Below are positions 26,521 through 36,969 of a DNA stretch of 64,000 bases, piece after piece. The stretch lies in the NCBI RefSeq assembly GCF_002835735.1, contig NZ_PISD01000066.1, forward strand, positions 29,078 through 93,077, in the 5' to 3' direction. A program made the translations under genes and the position numbers. The notes below the pieces were generated by a model. That model was not told the origin of the DNA and did no database searches. It worked only from the letters and a program-made list of their open reading frames with translations. How positions within the stretch are numbered: the stretch's first letter is position 1; each line of letters begins with the position of its first letter. Source of the stretch: Cytobacillus horneckiae (GTDB lineage: Bacteria > Bacillota > Bacilli > Bacillales > Cytobacillaceae).

Positions 26521-29460
26521 TTATGATTCTTCCCCGTTGTCAGCTGGAGAATTATTGTCTTCTTCTTTTTTGTCTTTATCTACATCCTCTGGTTTATCAG
26601 GGGTAGGTTTTTCTTCGTCTTTAGGTTTTTCTTCTGTTTCATTTTCTTTTTTATCTTCGTCTTGTTTTTTTACATCTTTATCTTTACTTTTATCTTTATC
26701 TGCAGCTGTTTCCTTTTCAGCTGCTTCCTTTTTGCCTAATTCAACAACATTAGAAGGAGAAGATTCCTTACCGGCAATATCTACTGCTGTGACATGATAG
26801 CTGCCATTGCCACCTTTATAACTTAAGCTATCTCCGGCTTTTACAATGCCAACCTTTTTGCCATCTTTATAAATACGATAGCCGATCACATCACCTTCAG
26901 GATGCTTGCCCCATGAAATAGAGCCTCCTGATGCTTTAATGCCAGGCGCACCTGGAGCTTTGCCGTTATCTGCCATCTTGTTTGCGGCAACAAGAACATT
27001 TGACCAGCGATCCTTTTTCGGAATTAAGTCGCTAGGGTTCGCTTTGATGCCAAACAATTGTTCAATATAATCTGGATCAAGCACCATTCCCGGTTCAGAA
27101 AATTCTTCTGGTGTCGATTCTAATGCAAGATATTTCATATCGCCAATCCGAACTAAACGGCCAGTGCCTAAACTTTTATCTGTTTGAGTTGGTACAAACT
27201 TAGCATTAAATAAATCCGTATCAACGAGTCCTGCTTTCGAACATGCTTCAGACGGTAGCAGTCCGGAAATCGCACAGAATGATCTGCTGACGATGCCGTC
27301 AGGTCTCTTGAAGGTGGAGTTTGGTTTCATTAATTCAGGGTTAACATCATAGGCAGCATTTACTAAATCTGCCCAAAGGTAATTGGTCCGCATACTATAA
27401 GAAAGATTTCCACTCGCTTTTAGCGATTTTGGTGTATCGTAGCCGGTCCAAATCCCTGCAGTGACATTAGGATTAGAGGCAACAAACCAGGCATCTTCAA
27501 ATTGGTTACCTGTACCTGTTTTACCCGCCCAATCGGCGCTGAACTTCAATCTGCTCTTGATAGCTGTCGCTGTACCGTTATTGATAACACCGCGCATCAA
27601 GTCTAATGTTAAATATGCGGTTTGCGGACTAAATACGTCCACTTCTTCTTTTTTATGCTCATATATCAAATTACCTTGTTTATCGGTAATTTTTTCAATA
27701 ATGTAGGCATCGATAAATTTACCGTTATTGACAAAGGTTGTATAGGCGTTTGTATTTTCCTCGACAGACACACCTTTCTGCAAGGCCCCTAATGATGCAG
27801 CCAGGTTGACATGGTCATCTTTAGTCAAGGAAGTAAAGCCCATTTTTTCAAGATATGTTGTTGGTCTCTGATCTTTAATATCTTTATAAAGTTTCGCAGC
27901 CGGTACGTTAAATGATTGTTCCAGTGCATATCTTGCTGATACAAGTCCATTATATGTCATCGTATAGTTGTTGGGCCATGGACGCCCAAGACCAGGGTTG
28001 AGGTACAGTGGTACATCAGGCAGGATAGTACCCGGCTGCGCTTTACCCATTTCAAATGCAGGTCCATATACGAGAAGTGGCTTCATTGTAGAGCCGTTTG
28101 GTCTAATTGTACCCGTAGCGTGGTTAACTTCAGGATTAATAGAGACGTTTTTACCGCGGCCTCCTACAAAACTAATGATTTTACCTGTATTGTTTTCAAT
28201 CAGCATGGCGCCGACTTCCACTGGCTCCATTACTTCCTGATCTTTTCCATCTACTATTTTCATTTGTGCCTTTGCTGGACCGTAATATGGGTAGTCCTTC
28301 GCCACTTTTTGCCATGCATCATATATTTTTTTATCCACTGTAGAGTGAATGCGATAGCCGTTTTGCCTGATGGCACGATCAGCCAGCGTTTTGTATTCCT
28401 CGGCGAGTTCTCCGGTTAAATCCTTTTCTTCATATCCATCTTGTTCCGCTAAAATTCCGGCAAGTAATTCTTTAGCCCTCTCCTGAATTTCATTCGTCAA
28501 ATAAGGATAATTCTCAAGGGCATCATCGTTTTTAGGCTTTCTAAAGTCTCCGACGATATCATAATCAAGCGCTTTGTTATACTCATCTTGAGAAATTCTT
28601 TCGTCATCGTACATTCTCTTTAAAACTGTATTCATCCTGCTAATGCCTGGCTGAAGGGATTCTTCATCCTTCAATCCGCCGCCCTGCATAAAGGGAGTAT
28701 AGCCAAATGGGCTTTGAGGCAGACCGGCAATAAAAGCAGATTGTGGAAGGTTTAAATCTTTTGCATCCACACCAAAAAGCCCTTGCGCTGCAGATTGAAC
28801 ACCAGCGACATTTCTACCCTCTGCATTTCTGCCAAAAGTTGAAACATTTAAGTAGGCTTCAAGGATTTCATCCTTTTCGAAGAACCTTTCTAATCGCAGG
28901 GCAAGTAAAATTTCCTTTGCTTTACGATCAAAGGATACTTCATTCGTTAAGATTTGGTTCTTGATTAATTGCTGGGTTAAAGTACTGCCGCCTGACTGCG
29001 TACTGGAGTTAGTGACCTCCTGGAAAAGCGCACGCATAATCGCTTTTGGCACAACACCGTCATGCTCGTAGAAATATTCATCTTCTGTTGCAATGACCGC
29101 GTCTTTAACATATTCCGAAACATTATCGAGCTTGACTTCTTCGCGTTCAAGGTCGGTCCGGACTTTGCCGAGATAAACATCATCAGCAAAATATAATTGT
29201 GAGGTTTCCTCGTAATTATAAATATCTTTCTTCATATTTTCGTAGGAACGAATCGGCTCATCCTTTACAAGCGATGCAAAATAGCCTGCACCGGCAGCAC
29301 CAGCAAAAGCACCGCCTAAGATGACAGTTATCATTATAAGTAATAATAAGTTCCAGACAACTTGATATGTAATACTGGCACCTTTTTTTGCTTTTCTATT
29401 AGTTAAAAAGCCGAAAGCAGGTTGTGCTTTTTCGATTAGTTTCCTGAAGGCTTCTTTCAT
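26521..29460 (-). CDS. Class A penicillin-binding protein (PBP1A-type) with FN3 domain
   Basis: Bifunctional peptidoglycan glycosyltransferase/transpeptidase anchored in the membrane. A cytoplasmic basic N-terminus is followed by a membrane helix (about 28-52), a GT51 domain (about 80-260, catalytic ATEDEYFYEHDG near 120 and GGSTLTQQLIKN), and a transpeptidase domain with SxxK in GSTMK (about 455), SFN and KTGTG (about 645). Then come a fibronectin type III module (about 815-905) and a 70-residue Lys/Glu/Asp tail. 979 aa from ATG 29460, ten bases from AGGGGG; ATG 29466 is possible. B. subtilis does not have this gene between acsA and tyrS as far as I recall. Confidence 0.9.
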   Translation of the reverse strand: MKEAFRKLIEKAQPAFGFLTNRKAKKGASITYQVVWNLLLLIMITVILGGAFAGAAGAGYFASLVKDEPIRSYENMKKDIYNYEETSQLYFADDVYLGKVRTDLEREEVKLDNVSEYVKDAVIATEDEYFYEHDGVVPKAIMRALFQEVTNSSTQSGGSTLTQQLIKNQILTNEVSFDRKAKEILLALRLERFFEKDEILEAYLNVSTFGRNAEGRNVAGVQSAAQGLFGVDAKDLNLPQSAFIAGLPQSPFGYTPFMQGGGLKDEESLQPGISRMNTVLKRMYDDERISQDEYNKALDYDIVGDFRKPKNDDALENYPYLTNEIQERAKELLAGILAEQDGYEEKDLTGELAEEYKTLADRAIRQNGYRIHSTVDKKIYDAWQKVAKDYPYYGPAKAQMKIVDGKDQEVMEPVEVGAMLIENNTGKIISFVGGRGKNVSINPEVNHATGTIRPNGSTMKPLLVYGPAFEMGKAQPGTILPDVPLYLNPGLGRPWPNNYTMTYNGLVSARYALEQSFNVPAAKLYKDIKDQRPTTYLEKMGFTSLTKDDHVNLAASLGALQKGVSVEENTNAYTTFVNNGKFIDAYIIEKITDKQGNLIYEHKKEEVDVFSPQTAYLTLDLMRGVINNGTATAIKSRLKFSADWAGKTGTGNQFEDAWFVASNPNVTAGIWTGYDTPKSLKASGNLSYSMRTNYLWADLVNAAYDVNPELMKPNSTFKRPDGIVSRSFCAISGLLPSEACSKAGLVDTDLFNAKFVPTQTDKSLGTGRLVRIGDMKYLALESTPEEFSEPGMVLDPDYIEQLFGIKANPSDLIPKKDRWSNVLVAANKMADNGKAPGAPGIKASGGSISWGKHPEGDVIGYRIYKDGKKVGIVKAGDSLSYKGGNGSYHVTAVDIAGKESSPSNVVELGKKEAAEKETAADKDKSKDKDVKKQDEDKKENETEEKPKDEEKPTPDKPEDVDKDKKEEDNNSPADNGEES

Positions 29461-29710
29461 TCGCATCAATCCCCCTAAAATCACATACATTATAGCACAT
29501 CAATCTCTACAATATGACATGGTTCGAGATTAAGTTGGAATTTTCCTTTTTTTCGACATTATTTATAGGAAAGAAATCCTAACTAGTTTTTTTGTTTGTA
29601 AGCAATAAGTATTAGGAATGAAGAAATGTGTGTAAAAAGCTAGCATGATATTGACATCAGTATCTCCAATATGATAAAAATGCTTTAATAAATCTTTTAT
29701 ATGATGCATT

Positions 29711-31240
<1,530 letters not shown>

Positions 31241-31250
31241 TGTTGTTGAT

Positions 31251-31283
31251 ACCCCGATTGAAGTTACATTCAAACGGGGTTTT
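31251..31283 (+). terminator. Terminator after tyrS
   Basis: ACCCCG-A-TTGAA / TTCAA-A-CGGGGT hairpin followed by TTT. Confidence 0.85.
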
Positions 31284-31455
31284 ATATAGCAAAAGAATGC
31301 TTTGCTCCCATTTTTAAAAGCTGTAAAAGCATTGCATTCATGTTACATTTCTGATGAAAGAGTGTAAAAGGTATCTTTTTCATTGGATTTACTTTATAAT
31401 GCGCACTAGATGATTTTATTAGAAAAGCATACTTCTATTTTAAGGAAGGAGAACG

Positions 31456-32214
31456 ATGATGAAAAAATTAATGCTTTTATTTATAACCGGTCTAATGATC
31501 GTAGTATTAGCTGCTTGCGGAGGTAATGAAGAAGGCAAAGAAGCAAAAACTGAAGATCAACCAAAAGCAGCTGAAGCTGAACAGCAAAAGCAAATGGAAG
31601 AAATGGAAAAGAAATTAGAAGCACAGCAAGTGGATGAAAAAGAAACGGTTGTCGTTGTGAATGATAAAGAAATTCTAGGAAGAGACTACAACAATGTCCT
31701 TTCATCTATACAAATGCAAATGCAGCAAATGGGACAAGATCCGACTGCTAAGGACGTAGCAAAGGAAGTAAAAAATCAAACAATTGACAGCTTAGTGGGA
31801 CAAACACTACTTCTTCAAGAAGCGGATAAAAAAGGTTTTAAAGCTTCAGAAGAAGAAGTTAAAAAGCAGCTTGAAGAAACAAAAAAACCATTCAAATCTG
31901 AGAAAGAATTCGAAGAAGCGTTGAAAAAATCGGGCATCGATTTAAAAACATTAGAAGCTCAAATAGCTGATGGCATTAAGTTTAACAAGTACGTTGAGAA
32001 AGAAATACCTGCAGGTGAAATAAGCGAAGAGGAAATCAATAAAGCTTATGATCAATATGCTGAACAAGGAAAAAAAGCAGAGCAAGAAGTTCCTAAACTA
32101 GAAGAAGTTAAACCGGATATCGAAAAATCTCTTCAGCAGCAAAAGCAGCAGGAAAAACTTGCTCAGCATGTCGAAGAATTGAAGGGAAAAGGGAAAATTG
32201 ATATTAAAATATAA
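31456..32214 (+). CDS. SurA-N-like lipoprotein (chaperone/foldase-related)
   Basis: A 252-aa secreted lipoprotein: signal peptide MKKLMLLFITGLMIVVLAAC with lipobox LAAC (Cys about 21), then a Glu/Lys/Gln-rich linker. A helical SurA N-terminal-type domain (about 65-245; VVVNDKEILGRDYNNVLSSI, DSLVGQTLLLQEADKKGFKA) follows. The parvulin PPIase domain found in PrsA is not seen, so it is probably a chaperone-like relative of PrsA without isomerase activity. ATG 31456 behind AAGGAAGGAG. A monocistronic unit between two terminators. Confidence 0.82.
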   Translation: MMKKLMLLFITGLMIVVLAACGGNEEGKEAKTEDQPKAAEAEQQKQMEEMEKKLEAQQVDEKETVVVVNDKEILGRDYNNVLSSIQMQMQQMGQDPTAKDVAKEVKNQTIDSLVGQTLLLQEADKKGFKASEEEVKKQLEETKKPFKSEKEFEEALKKSGIDLKTLEAQIADGIKFNKYVEKEIPAGEISEEEINKAYDQYAEQGKKAEQEVPKLEEVKPDIEKSLQQQKQQEKLAQHVEELKGKGKIDIKI

Positions 32215-32230
32215 GTTGTCACAAAGAGGA

Positions 32231-32257
32231 AAGAACAGCAGCTGCTGTTCTTTTTTT
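32231..32257 (+). terminator. Terminator after the lipoprotein gene
   Basis: Perfect palindrome AGAACAGCAGCTGCTGTTCT followed by TTTTTT. Confidence 0.92.
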
Positions 32258-32282
32258 ATTTTTCGCCAGAATCGACAAAAGA

Positions 32283-32384
32283 AACCAGTTTTTGCGTGAA
32301 TCAATAAAAAAGTGGTATCAAATAGCAAAAAATAACCAGTCTTCGTCTGATTCGAAAAAGAAAACAATGGCTTTCACAAAAATA
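32283..32384. repeat. Two-unit 51-bp tandem repeat
   Basis: AACCAGT recurs at 32283 and 32334, exactly 51 bases apart, with similar flanks (TTTTGCGTGAATC versus CTTCGTCTGATTC). The segment AATCAATAAAAAAGTGGTAT resembles the unit at the right edge of the window. Degenerate. Confidence 0.5.
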
Positions 32385-32491
32385 GAGCTCTATTGTTGAC
32401 CAGCTTGTTAAAACCATTGAAAGCTCGAATATGTACCTTCTGATTTACTCATACTATCTTTGATTATTAATTAGAAAGGAGCAGATGGAAG

Positions 32492-32623
32492 ATGGGCAAA
32501 ACAAAACGAGGCAATGCGAATGCACAGCGTAATAAGAATCAAAAAGAAGGCAGCAGGGTTAGTGAGGAGCTTGTTGAATTCACCACTGCTAGGAAAGAAA
32601 GAGACAAAAAACCTTTAGATTGA
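32492..32623 (+). CDS. Small basic hypothetical protein (43 aa)
   Basis: A short gene with a good AGAAAGGAG ribosome-binding site ten bases before ATG and a terminator just after the stop. The 43-residue product is highly charged and hydrophilic, starting MGKTKRGNANAQRNKNQKEG. Small basic Gln/Asn/Lys-rich proteins of this kind in Bacillus are often minor spore proteins, but I do not recognise the family. An overlapping ATG in another frame gives only a 14-codon frame. Confidence 0.65.
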   Translation: MGKTKRGNANAQRNKNQKEGSRVSEELVEFTTARKERDKKPLD

Positions 32624-32636
32624 TCTATTTTTAACG

Positions 32637-32668
32637 GAGTTCCTCGTTGCTGAAACGGGGGCTCTTTA
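32637..32668 (+). terminator. Terminator after the 43-aa gene
   Basis: GAG..CCTCGTT / AACGGGG..CTC imperfect stem followed by TTTATT. Confidence 0.6.
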
Positions 32669-32705
32669 TTGTGGCTCTCCTTTGGCTTCCTCTCAAAATC
32701 CACGT

Positions 32706-32742
32706 GTAAAAGCCTTGCTACATAAGCTATAGAGCAAGGCTT
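32706..32742 (-). terminator. Terminator after the YcgG-family gene
   Basis: Minus-strand AAGCCTTGCT / AGCAAGGCTT stem followed by TTAC; a short U run but a strong 10-bp stem. Confidence 0.7.
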
Positions 32743-32768
32743 AGAGTATGGCCGTTAGGCACAAACCT

Positions 32769-33497
32769 TTATTTGCGAAAATTTAATAGCCTTTTGAAAG
32801 GACATTGAGGTAATGATGTTTCATCGTCCCGGAGAAAATATTGTTTCCACTCCAAGTTGCCTTCTTCTCCATATGTCTTTAAATCTGGATGAGGTGATAT
32901 ACGATCGTAACGAGTAAGACGATTGCGGATAGATGCTTTTGTGTTTTTTGCTTTCTTATTGTTTTTTTCGAATTGTTCTAAGACCCATCTTGGGGTCAAT
33001 GCGAGCATGAAAAATGGAAAATAACGGCTTTTTCTTTTTTTATGGCTAGGAGTCGCACAGTACACGAAATATGGTTCTTTTTGAAAGCAATATTCCCAAA
33101 TCTGATTCTCTGGTTCCATTGGAATATTGGCCGGCCATGATTCTTCATCATACAAGCTAACATTGCTTAAGAGGCTCCAAAACAAGTCCTCGTATGCTTG
33201 CACAGAAAGTTTTTCACTGTTATTGCTGAATATGATTAAGGAGGCATACTGCCCGGTTTCTTTAGATATAGTATTATATTCCTTCAGAATTTCAGCGAGG
33301 TCTTTGCCAGCAGAATGGCTTTTGACATCGTCCAAAAAGCTAAAGCGCAAGTGTCCAAGATAATTTCCTTGTACTGCCGGAATACAGGGGAATGCATCCA
33401 CTGTATTCTTTAATTTTTCTTGAAATAGCTGATATGCCTCTCTTTTCCAAGCTTCTAAATGATTTATTTCATTACCTCTAAAAATTTGTTCATTCAT
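32769..33497 (-). CDS. YqcI/YcgG family protein
   Basis: A 242-aa soluble protein of the YqcI/YcgG family (function unknown). Recognisable blocks are FPCIPAVQGNYLGHLRFSF, an aspartate/lysine-rich segment, and FPFFMLALTPRWVLEQF, with the C-terminal SLPQCPFKR. The family is scattered through Bacillus and actinobacteria and sometimes lies near heme or siderophore-like genes; nothing here indicates a partner. ATG 33497 behind GAGGAGGG. Confidence 0.85.
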   Translation of the reverse strand: MNEQIFRGNEINHLEAWKREAYQLFQEKLKNTVDAFPCIPAVQGNYLGHLRFSFLDDVKSHSAGKDLAEILKEYNTISKETGQYASLIIFSNNSEKLSVQAYEDLFWSLLSNVSLYDEESWPANIPMEPENQIWEYCFQKEPYFVYCATPSHKKRKSRYFPFFMLALTPRWVLEQFEKNNKKAKNTKASIRNRLTRYDRISPHPDLKTYGEEGNLEWKQYFLRDDETSLPQCPFKRLLNFRK

Positions 33498-33591
33498 ACA
33501 TACCCTCCTCAGAAGATATATTATGAATATGCATTGTTAAAGTACATTGTCTTTTTATTAATTTACAGGGCTATCAAATAATATTGTAAGA

Positions 33592-33887
33592 AGCTGTCCC
33601 AAAAGGGTCATTAAAATGAAACCTTTTTATGTACAGCTTCTTTTTCTATCCAATGGATGGTATGGAGAATAAGTTTTTTTTCTGTTTCCTCTTTATTATC
33701 CCTTCAGTTCCGAATTCTTCATAATTTTTCACCCAGTTAATAATCTGCTTATGTGATTTTACACCATATTTCTTAGCTAAAAAATAAACACCATAAATGT
33801 TAGATTTTCAACTTTAGCTTTTGGGGTGCATCACAATCTTCATCACATCTATGGTTTTTCTTAAAAAGGTCCTTTTGAGACAGCCTT
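33592..33887 (-). mobile_element. Decayed IS3/IS150-like insertion sequence remnant
   Basis: About 296 bases bounded by inverted ends: AGCTGTCCCAAAAGGGTC on the left and, on the minus strand, GGCTGTCTCAAAAGGACC on the right. Inside, the minus strand (about 33690-33790) encodes LAKKYGVKSHKQIINWVKNY followed by EEFGTEGI, a recognisable helix-turn-helix stretch of an IS3-family OrfA transposase, without a start codon and with stops on both sides. It is too short to be active. Confidence 0.7.
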
Positions 33888-33918
33888 ATGCCGATTTTTA
33901 GGTCCTCAATGAAAAACG

Positions 33919-35337
33919 TTAAACCGCATCTTTCACATCATCCTCATCCTCATAAATATTTTCATAAGTAAGAAGCTTATATTGTTTGTATCGAGTAATC
34001 ATAAAATAGATACCTAATAACCACCAGCCTGCAAAGATCATCCATTCTTGCTTGCCAAGACCTGCGGGCATACCTGGCAGGTAAAGGATGATAAAGCAGA
34101 CAGTCAGTATGGCTGCAATCCAGCCAATGATGGATGATTTTCCTGCTTTAAATGGGCGAATCATAGCTGGTTCAGATTTTCTTAAGAGCAGGAAGGAGAT
34201 TGCCACCGTGAAGTAGGCGAGTACGATGGTTAATCCACCAGCATTTACAAGCCATCCAAGCATTGGTGCTCCGAAAAATGGGCTGATTGCTGATAATAAG
34301 CCAATAAAGATAATTGCATTTGTCGGTGTTCCATATTTGGGATGAAGTTTACCGAACCATTTAGGAAGCATATAAGTTTCAGCCATTGCAAAGATGATGC
34401 GGCTTGCGCCTAAAACAAAGGCGTTCCAGCTTGTAATAATTCCTGCAACTCCTCCGAGAACAAGAATAACTCCGAAAATATCACTATTAAAGAGGTTGCT
34501 GATGGCGTCTGCAGTAGGGAGTACGGATACTTCTCTTGAGTCGGCATCTAATCCAAATCCTACTGAATATATGACGGCTACATAGAAGAAAACTGCGCAA
34601 ATAACAGAAGCGAGTAATAGTTTGCCAATTGATCGAGGCTTCATGTCCATTTCTTCTGCGGCTTGTGGGATTACGTCGAATCCGACAAATAGGAATGGTG
34701 TTGCGATGACAACGCTCAGGAAGCCGGCAGAGCTAGCAATCCATAACGGATCTGCGTTTGCCATACTACCATTTGTCACTCCGCCAAAAATAAGCATTAA
34801 ACCCACTAAGACAATTAATAAGGTCATGACCATTTGGAAAAAGGCTGCTAGTTTCGCACCAAAATAATTAACAGCGGTGACGATAATAGAACCAGCTACA
34901 CCGACAAGTACCCAAGATAAATACACATCATAGCCTGTGATTGTGTACATATATATGACCTTGTAATTAGGAAAGAGATATTCTATAACATTAGGGAAAG
35001 CAACAGCTTCAAAGGCAACAACGGAAACATAGCCTAGTATGATGGCCCATGAAGCAATGAAGGATCCGTTCGGTCCAATTCCCCGAAGTGCATAGGCGTG
35101 TTCACCGCCAACTTTAGGCATACTTGAAGCAAGCTCAGAATAGGTTAGTCCAACAAATAGAACGAGGATACCCCCAATTAAGAATGCTAGTATTGCTCCC
35201 ATAACACCTGCATCAGATACCCATTTACCTGATAAAACAACCCATCCCCAGCCAATCATTGCTCCAAACGCAAGGACTAATGCATCAGTATGCGTAAGTA
35301 CTTTCTTTAACTTCGGCTTATCTCTCAATTCGCTCAT
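33919..35337 (-). CDS. APC-superfamily amino acid/amine permease
   Basis: An integral membrane transporter of the amino acid-polyamine-organocation superfamily with about 12 hydrophobic helices. The N-terminal signature LVLAFGAMIGWGWVVLSGKW is the conserved TM1 substrate region, followed by PKVGGEHAYALRGIGP. About 470 aa. The start is uncertain: ATG 35337 abuts the AAAGGAG site, the in-frame TTG at 35328 has better spacing, and the open frame runs to 35382 without a site. It is divergent from a sigma-54 activator and near a transaminase/dehydrogenase pair, so it may import their substrate, an amine or omega-amino acid. Confidence 0.85.
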   Translation of the reverse strand: MSELRDKPKLKKVLTHTDALVLAFGAMIGWGWVVLSGKWVSDAGVMGAILAFLIGGILVLFVGLTYSELASSMPKVGGEHAYALRGIGPNGSFIASWAIILGYVSVVAFEAVAFPNVIEYLFPNYKVIYMYTITGYDVYLSWVLVGVAGSIIVTAVNYFGAKLAAFFQMVMTLLIVLVGLMLIFGGVTNGSMANADPLWIASSAGFLSVVIATPFLFVGFDVIPQAAEEMDMKPRSIGKLLLASVICAVFFYVAVIYSVGFGLDADSREVSVLPTADAISNLFNSDIFGVILVLGGVAGIITSWNAFVLGASRIIFAMAETYMLPKWFGKLHPKYGTPTNAIIFIGLLSAISPFFGAPMLGWLVNAGGLTIVLAYFTVAISFLLLRKSEPAMIRPFKAGKSSIIGWIAAILTVCFIILYLPGMPAGLGKQEWMIFAGWWLLGIYFMITRYKQYKLLTYENIYEDEDDVKDAV

Positions 35338-35536
35338 CTCCTTTATTAAAATAGTCTGATAAATAATGCGCGATAGATACATTTATATTTGTCTAAATAT
35401 TGAGAAAATATATAATGGAAAAGTATAAACTCAGAAAACTAATAGAAAAAACTATTCATTTAAGCCTCTTTAATAATTAAAATCTATACTATATAATCTT
35501 ATTATTGATTATTTTCAAAAAATAAGGAGGCGAATT

Positions 35537-36925
35537 ATGTCAGTATCAATCACTCTTGAAGAAAAAATATTGGAAGCCATTATTAAAACATCAAATAACA
35601 ATATTACGATCACTGATCAACACGGTAATATTTTGTATTCGAATCCTGAACATTGGACGGTTTACGGTATAGAGCCAACTGATCTTACTGGACAATCAGT
35701 ATATACTCTTCAAGATGAAGGCATACTTTCTCCTTCAATTAGCGCAATGGTGATAAAAGAAAAAAAAGAAGTGCAAGTCATGCAACACACGATTACAGGA
35801 AAAGTTATTATGTCCACAGCCTATCCTGTATTCAATGAAACCGGAGAACTCATTCGGGTCATTAGCTATGCTCAAGATCAAACAGAAATTTTAAACCTTC
35901 ATCAGCAATATGATCAACTAAAGGAAAAAGTTAAAGGCTATCAAACTGAAGTGAAGAATCTTAGGCAGAAAAATGGTATCTCGTATAGAAGTAAAGCGAT
36001 TCAACAAGTCTTCGAAACGATAAATAGAGTAGCAAATTCTGATGCAACCGTGTTATTTCTAGGGGAGTCCGGTGTTGGAAAAAGCATGTTTGCTCAAACA
36101 CTTCACAGCCTTAGCCCGCGTGAAACCGAACCTTTTATAGAAGTAAATTGCAGCACCATTCCTGAGCATTTATTCGAATCAGAGATGTTCGGCTATGAAT
36201 CGGGTTCTTTTACCGGTGCATCTAAACACGGAAAACAAGGTCTCATTCAACAAGCTGATAATGGAACATTATTTTTGGACGAAATTGGTGAATTACCATT
36301 AAATATTCAAGTCAAACTTTTAAGAGTGATTCAAGAAAAAAAGTTCATTCCTGTAGGAGGTAAAAAGGAGATCCACATAAACTTTCGTTTAGTTGTCGCA
36401 ACAAATCAAAATTTAGAGAATATGGTACAGAAAGGCACTTTTCGTAGCGACCTATATTATCGTTTAAATGTAATACCACTCCAGATTCCTTCCTTGCGTG
36501 AAAGAAAAGAAGATATTGCCCTACTAATGAATCACTATTTGCAAATTATGAATACAAAATATCAAGCATCTAAAAGGCTGCATTCAAAAACTTTTGACTA
36601 TCTTGTCCAATACAGTTGGCCTGGAAATGTTCGCGAGTTAGAAAATCTAATTGAACGGCTAGTTCTAACATCCGAGGAGTCCATTATTACACCAAGCTCT
36701 CTTCCACAGGCTATAAGAGGACAACTCTCGTCTACAGAAGAGAAATCCTCTTATTTACTCGAGAAACTTTTCCAAGATAAACGAAATCTGAAAGAAATAT
36801 TAGAAGAAACCGAGAAATTTATTCTGTTAAAGGCATATGAAGAATGTAAATCAACTTATCAAATTGCGAAAATGCTTGGTATAAGCCAGCCATCGGTCGT
36901 TCGTAAATTAAAGAAATATAAATAA
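35537..36925 (+). CDS. Sigma-54-dependent transcriptional activator with PAS domain
   Basis: Enhancer-binding protein of 462 aa. The N-terminal PAS sensor (about 12-115; NITITDQHGNILYSNPE) is followed by a short coiled linker, an AAA+ domain with Walker A GESGVGKS (about 176-183), the sigma-54 contact loop as GSFTGA (about 223-228, versus the usual GAFTGA), Walker B TLFLDEIGELP, and a C-terminal Fis-type helix-turn-helix (TYQIAKMLGISQPSVVRKLK). ATG behind AAGGAGG. It lies between the divergent permease and the convergent dehydrogenase gene and is the likely activator of the sigma-54 promoter at 39800. Resembles RocR/GabR-type activators of amino acid catabolism. Confidence 0.93.
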   Translation: MSVSITLEEKILEAIIKTSNNNITITDQHGNILYSNPEHWTVYGIEPTDLTGQSVYTLQDEGILSPSISAMVIKEKKEVQVMQHTITGKVIMSTAYPVFNETGELIRVISYAQDQTEILNLHQQYDQLKEKVKGYQTEVKNLRQKNGISYRSKAIQQVFETINRVANSDATVLFLGESGVGKSMFAQTLHSLSPRETEPFIEVNCSTIPEHLFESEMFGYESGSFTGASKHGKQGLIQQADNGTLFLDEIGELPLNIQVKLLRVIQEKKFIPVGGKKEIHINFRLVVATNQNLENMVQKGTFRSDLYYRLNVIPLQIPSLRERKEDIALLMNHYLQIMNTKYQASKRLHSKTFDYLVQYSWPGNVRELENLIERLVLTSEESIITPSSLPQAIRGQLSSTEEKSSYLLEKLFQDKRNLKEILEETEKFILLKAYEECKSTYQIAKMLGISQPSVVRKLKKYK

Positions 36926-36969
36926 TGAGTTTTAAGCAGCCTCCTGCCTCGCTCATGCCAGTTTTTTAT

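Noticed and set aside
35383..35536. A second sigma-54 promoter for the divergent permease
   Set aside because: No GG-N10-GC element of acceptable quality is present in this interval.
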